A DNA stretch of 33,428 bases from Pseudomonadota bacterium (lineage in GTDB: Bacteria; Pseudomonadota; Gammaproteobacteria; JAADHS01). Where the stretch lies: assembly GCA_021821045.1 (NCBI GenBank), contig JAKACW010000048.1, positions 1-33,428 on the forward strand, written 5' to 3'. Made by a program: the position numbers and the translations under genes. The notes under the pieces were generated by a model. That model saw only the letters and a list, made by a program, of their open reading frames with translations. It was not told where the DNA came from and ran no database searches. Of this stretch, positions 33,105-33,428 are shown in pieces (within the stretch, counting starts at the first letter, position 1; every line of letters starts with the position of its first letter).

Positions 33105-33131
33105 CGCGGTAGTCAGCAAACTACTTCCGCG
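33105..33131 (+). terminator. Possible terminator of the chemoreceptor gene
   Basis: CGCGG (33105-33109) pairs with CCGCG (33127-33131), with an inner TAGT/ACTA pairing and a small bulge. It begins 8 nt after the stop codon; only a weak T-rich tail (ATTCTGTTT) follows. Confidence 0.3.
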
Positions 33132-33290
33132 ACCATTCTGTTTGATACTGACGCCCCATCAATATTTCGAACACTGTTAGAACAACCAACATGGCGATGA
33201 CACGACGCTTGCTTTTCGCCGGTACGGGGAAAGTCGTGGGACCGGAAAGTAAACGGTACGGCGCCCCAATCGCACCAATAATCTTCTGAC

Positions 33291-33428
33291 TTAAAATTCC
33301 GCCTCCAGCGTCACATTGTCGAACACCGCGCTGGTGAGCGTGCCGTCGGCGTGGCTGGTGGCCGCCAAACCGATGTAGACATTGCTCGCCATGGCAATGG
33401 TCTGCTGACTGAACAGCGTACAGCTTCC
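33291..33428 (-). CDS. C-terminal end of a probable secreted beta-sandwich protein (partial)
   Basis: The last 45 codons of a minus-strand gene are visible, with the stop at 33293-33291 and the rest beyond the right edge. The peptide includes IAMASNVYIGLAATSHADGT and then LTSAVFDNVTLEAEF. The pattern VYIGLAxTSH...xxAxFDNVxL is the end of a lectin/laminin-G-like beta-sandwich module found in many secreted or surface proteins that bind or cut polysaccharides. The full architecture is unknown. Confidence 0.7.
   Translation of the reverse strand, partial: GSCTLFSQQTIAMASNVYIGLAATSHADGTLTSAVFDNVTLEAEF

Noticed and set aside
33190-33290. A 32-residue plus-strand mini-ORF starting MAMTRRLLFAG
   Set aside because: No ribosome-binding site, no recognisable similarity, and it sits between two gene 3' ends.

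Overview
This window looks like chromosomal DNA of a GC-rich gammaproteobacterium. The evidence is an MSHA-type pilus locus, an assimilatory nitrate/nitrite cluster in the gene order I know from Pseudomonas, a LexA of enterobacterial/pseudomonad type with CTGT-N8-ACAG SOS boxes, an ImuA/ImuB pair, and Pseudomonas-like REP palindromes. I see no rRNA, tRNA, transposase, integrase or CRISPR array. Species cannot be named from the sequence alone.

Layout. (1) 1-4270, minus strand: a tightly packed pilus-assembly run of an ExeA/MshM-like ATPase with a C-terminal SPOR-like tail, the secretin MshL, and a TPR protein starting MSLLMDALKKA that runs off the left edge. (2) 4537-5856, plus strand: a FadL/OmpP1 outer-membrane transporter. 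(3) 6102-8252, plus strand: a natural fusion of a TVP38/DedA-like membrane domain to a disulfide-type flavin reductase. Convergent to it on the minus strand (8281-9854) are a diheme c-type cytochrome and two YeeE/YedE sulfur-transport halves. (4) 10244-20050, minus strand: a nitrate-assimilation series of NarK-type transporter, membrane-anchored PP2C phosphatase/Ser-Thr kinase fusion, nitrite reductase NirB and NirD, nitrate reductase, MobA and a TfoX C-domain protein. Together these cover uptake, nitrate to nitrite to ammonium, and completion of the molybdenum cofactor. (5) 20291-22744: a DUF2934 protein and two convergent Sel1-repeat proteins. (6) 22939-26022, plus strand: an SOS module, lexA-imuA and a separately SOS-boxed imuB, with REP palindromes between the genes and no dnaE2 behind them. 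(7) 26409-33096, plus strand: a giant secreted multiheme cytochrome, a secreted rhodanese-like protein and a methyl-accepting chemotaxis protein. (8) 33291-33428, minus strand: the C-terminal end of a probable secreted beta-sandwich protein.

The outstanding object is the giant cytochrome. It is about 1283 residues long with 51 CxxCH motifs plus one CxxxCH, and has almost no non-repeat sequence. Its central part is four consecutive ten-heme blocks of exactly 699 nt (233 codons) each. Each block is built from five two-heme units of two lengths in the fixed order 47-46-47-47-46 residues, and every heme motif is matched by one extra conserved histidine. This suggests a regular, extended heme wire or electron store. 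A candidate FNR-like palindrome and a hairpin over a likely TTG start lie upstream. A rhodanese-like protein and a chemoreceptor follow, suggesting, but not proving, a redox or sulfur-sensing context.

Points that need computation or experiment (sigma-54 promoter candidates, RNA hairpins, cytochrome function) are marked as inference.
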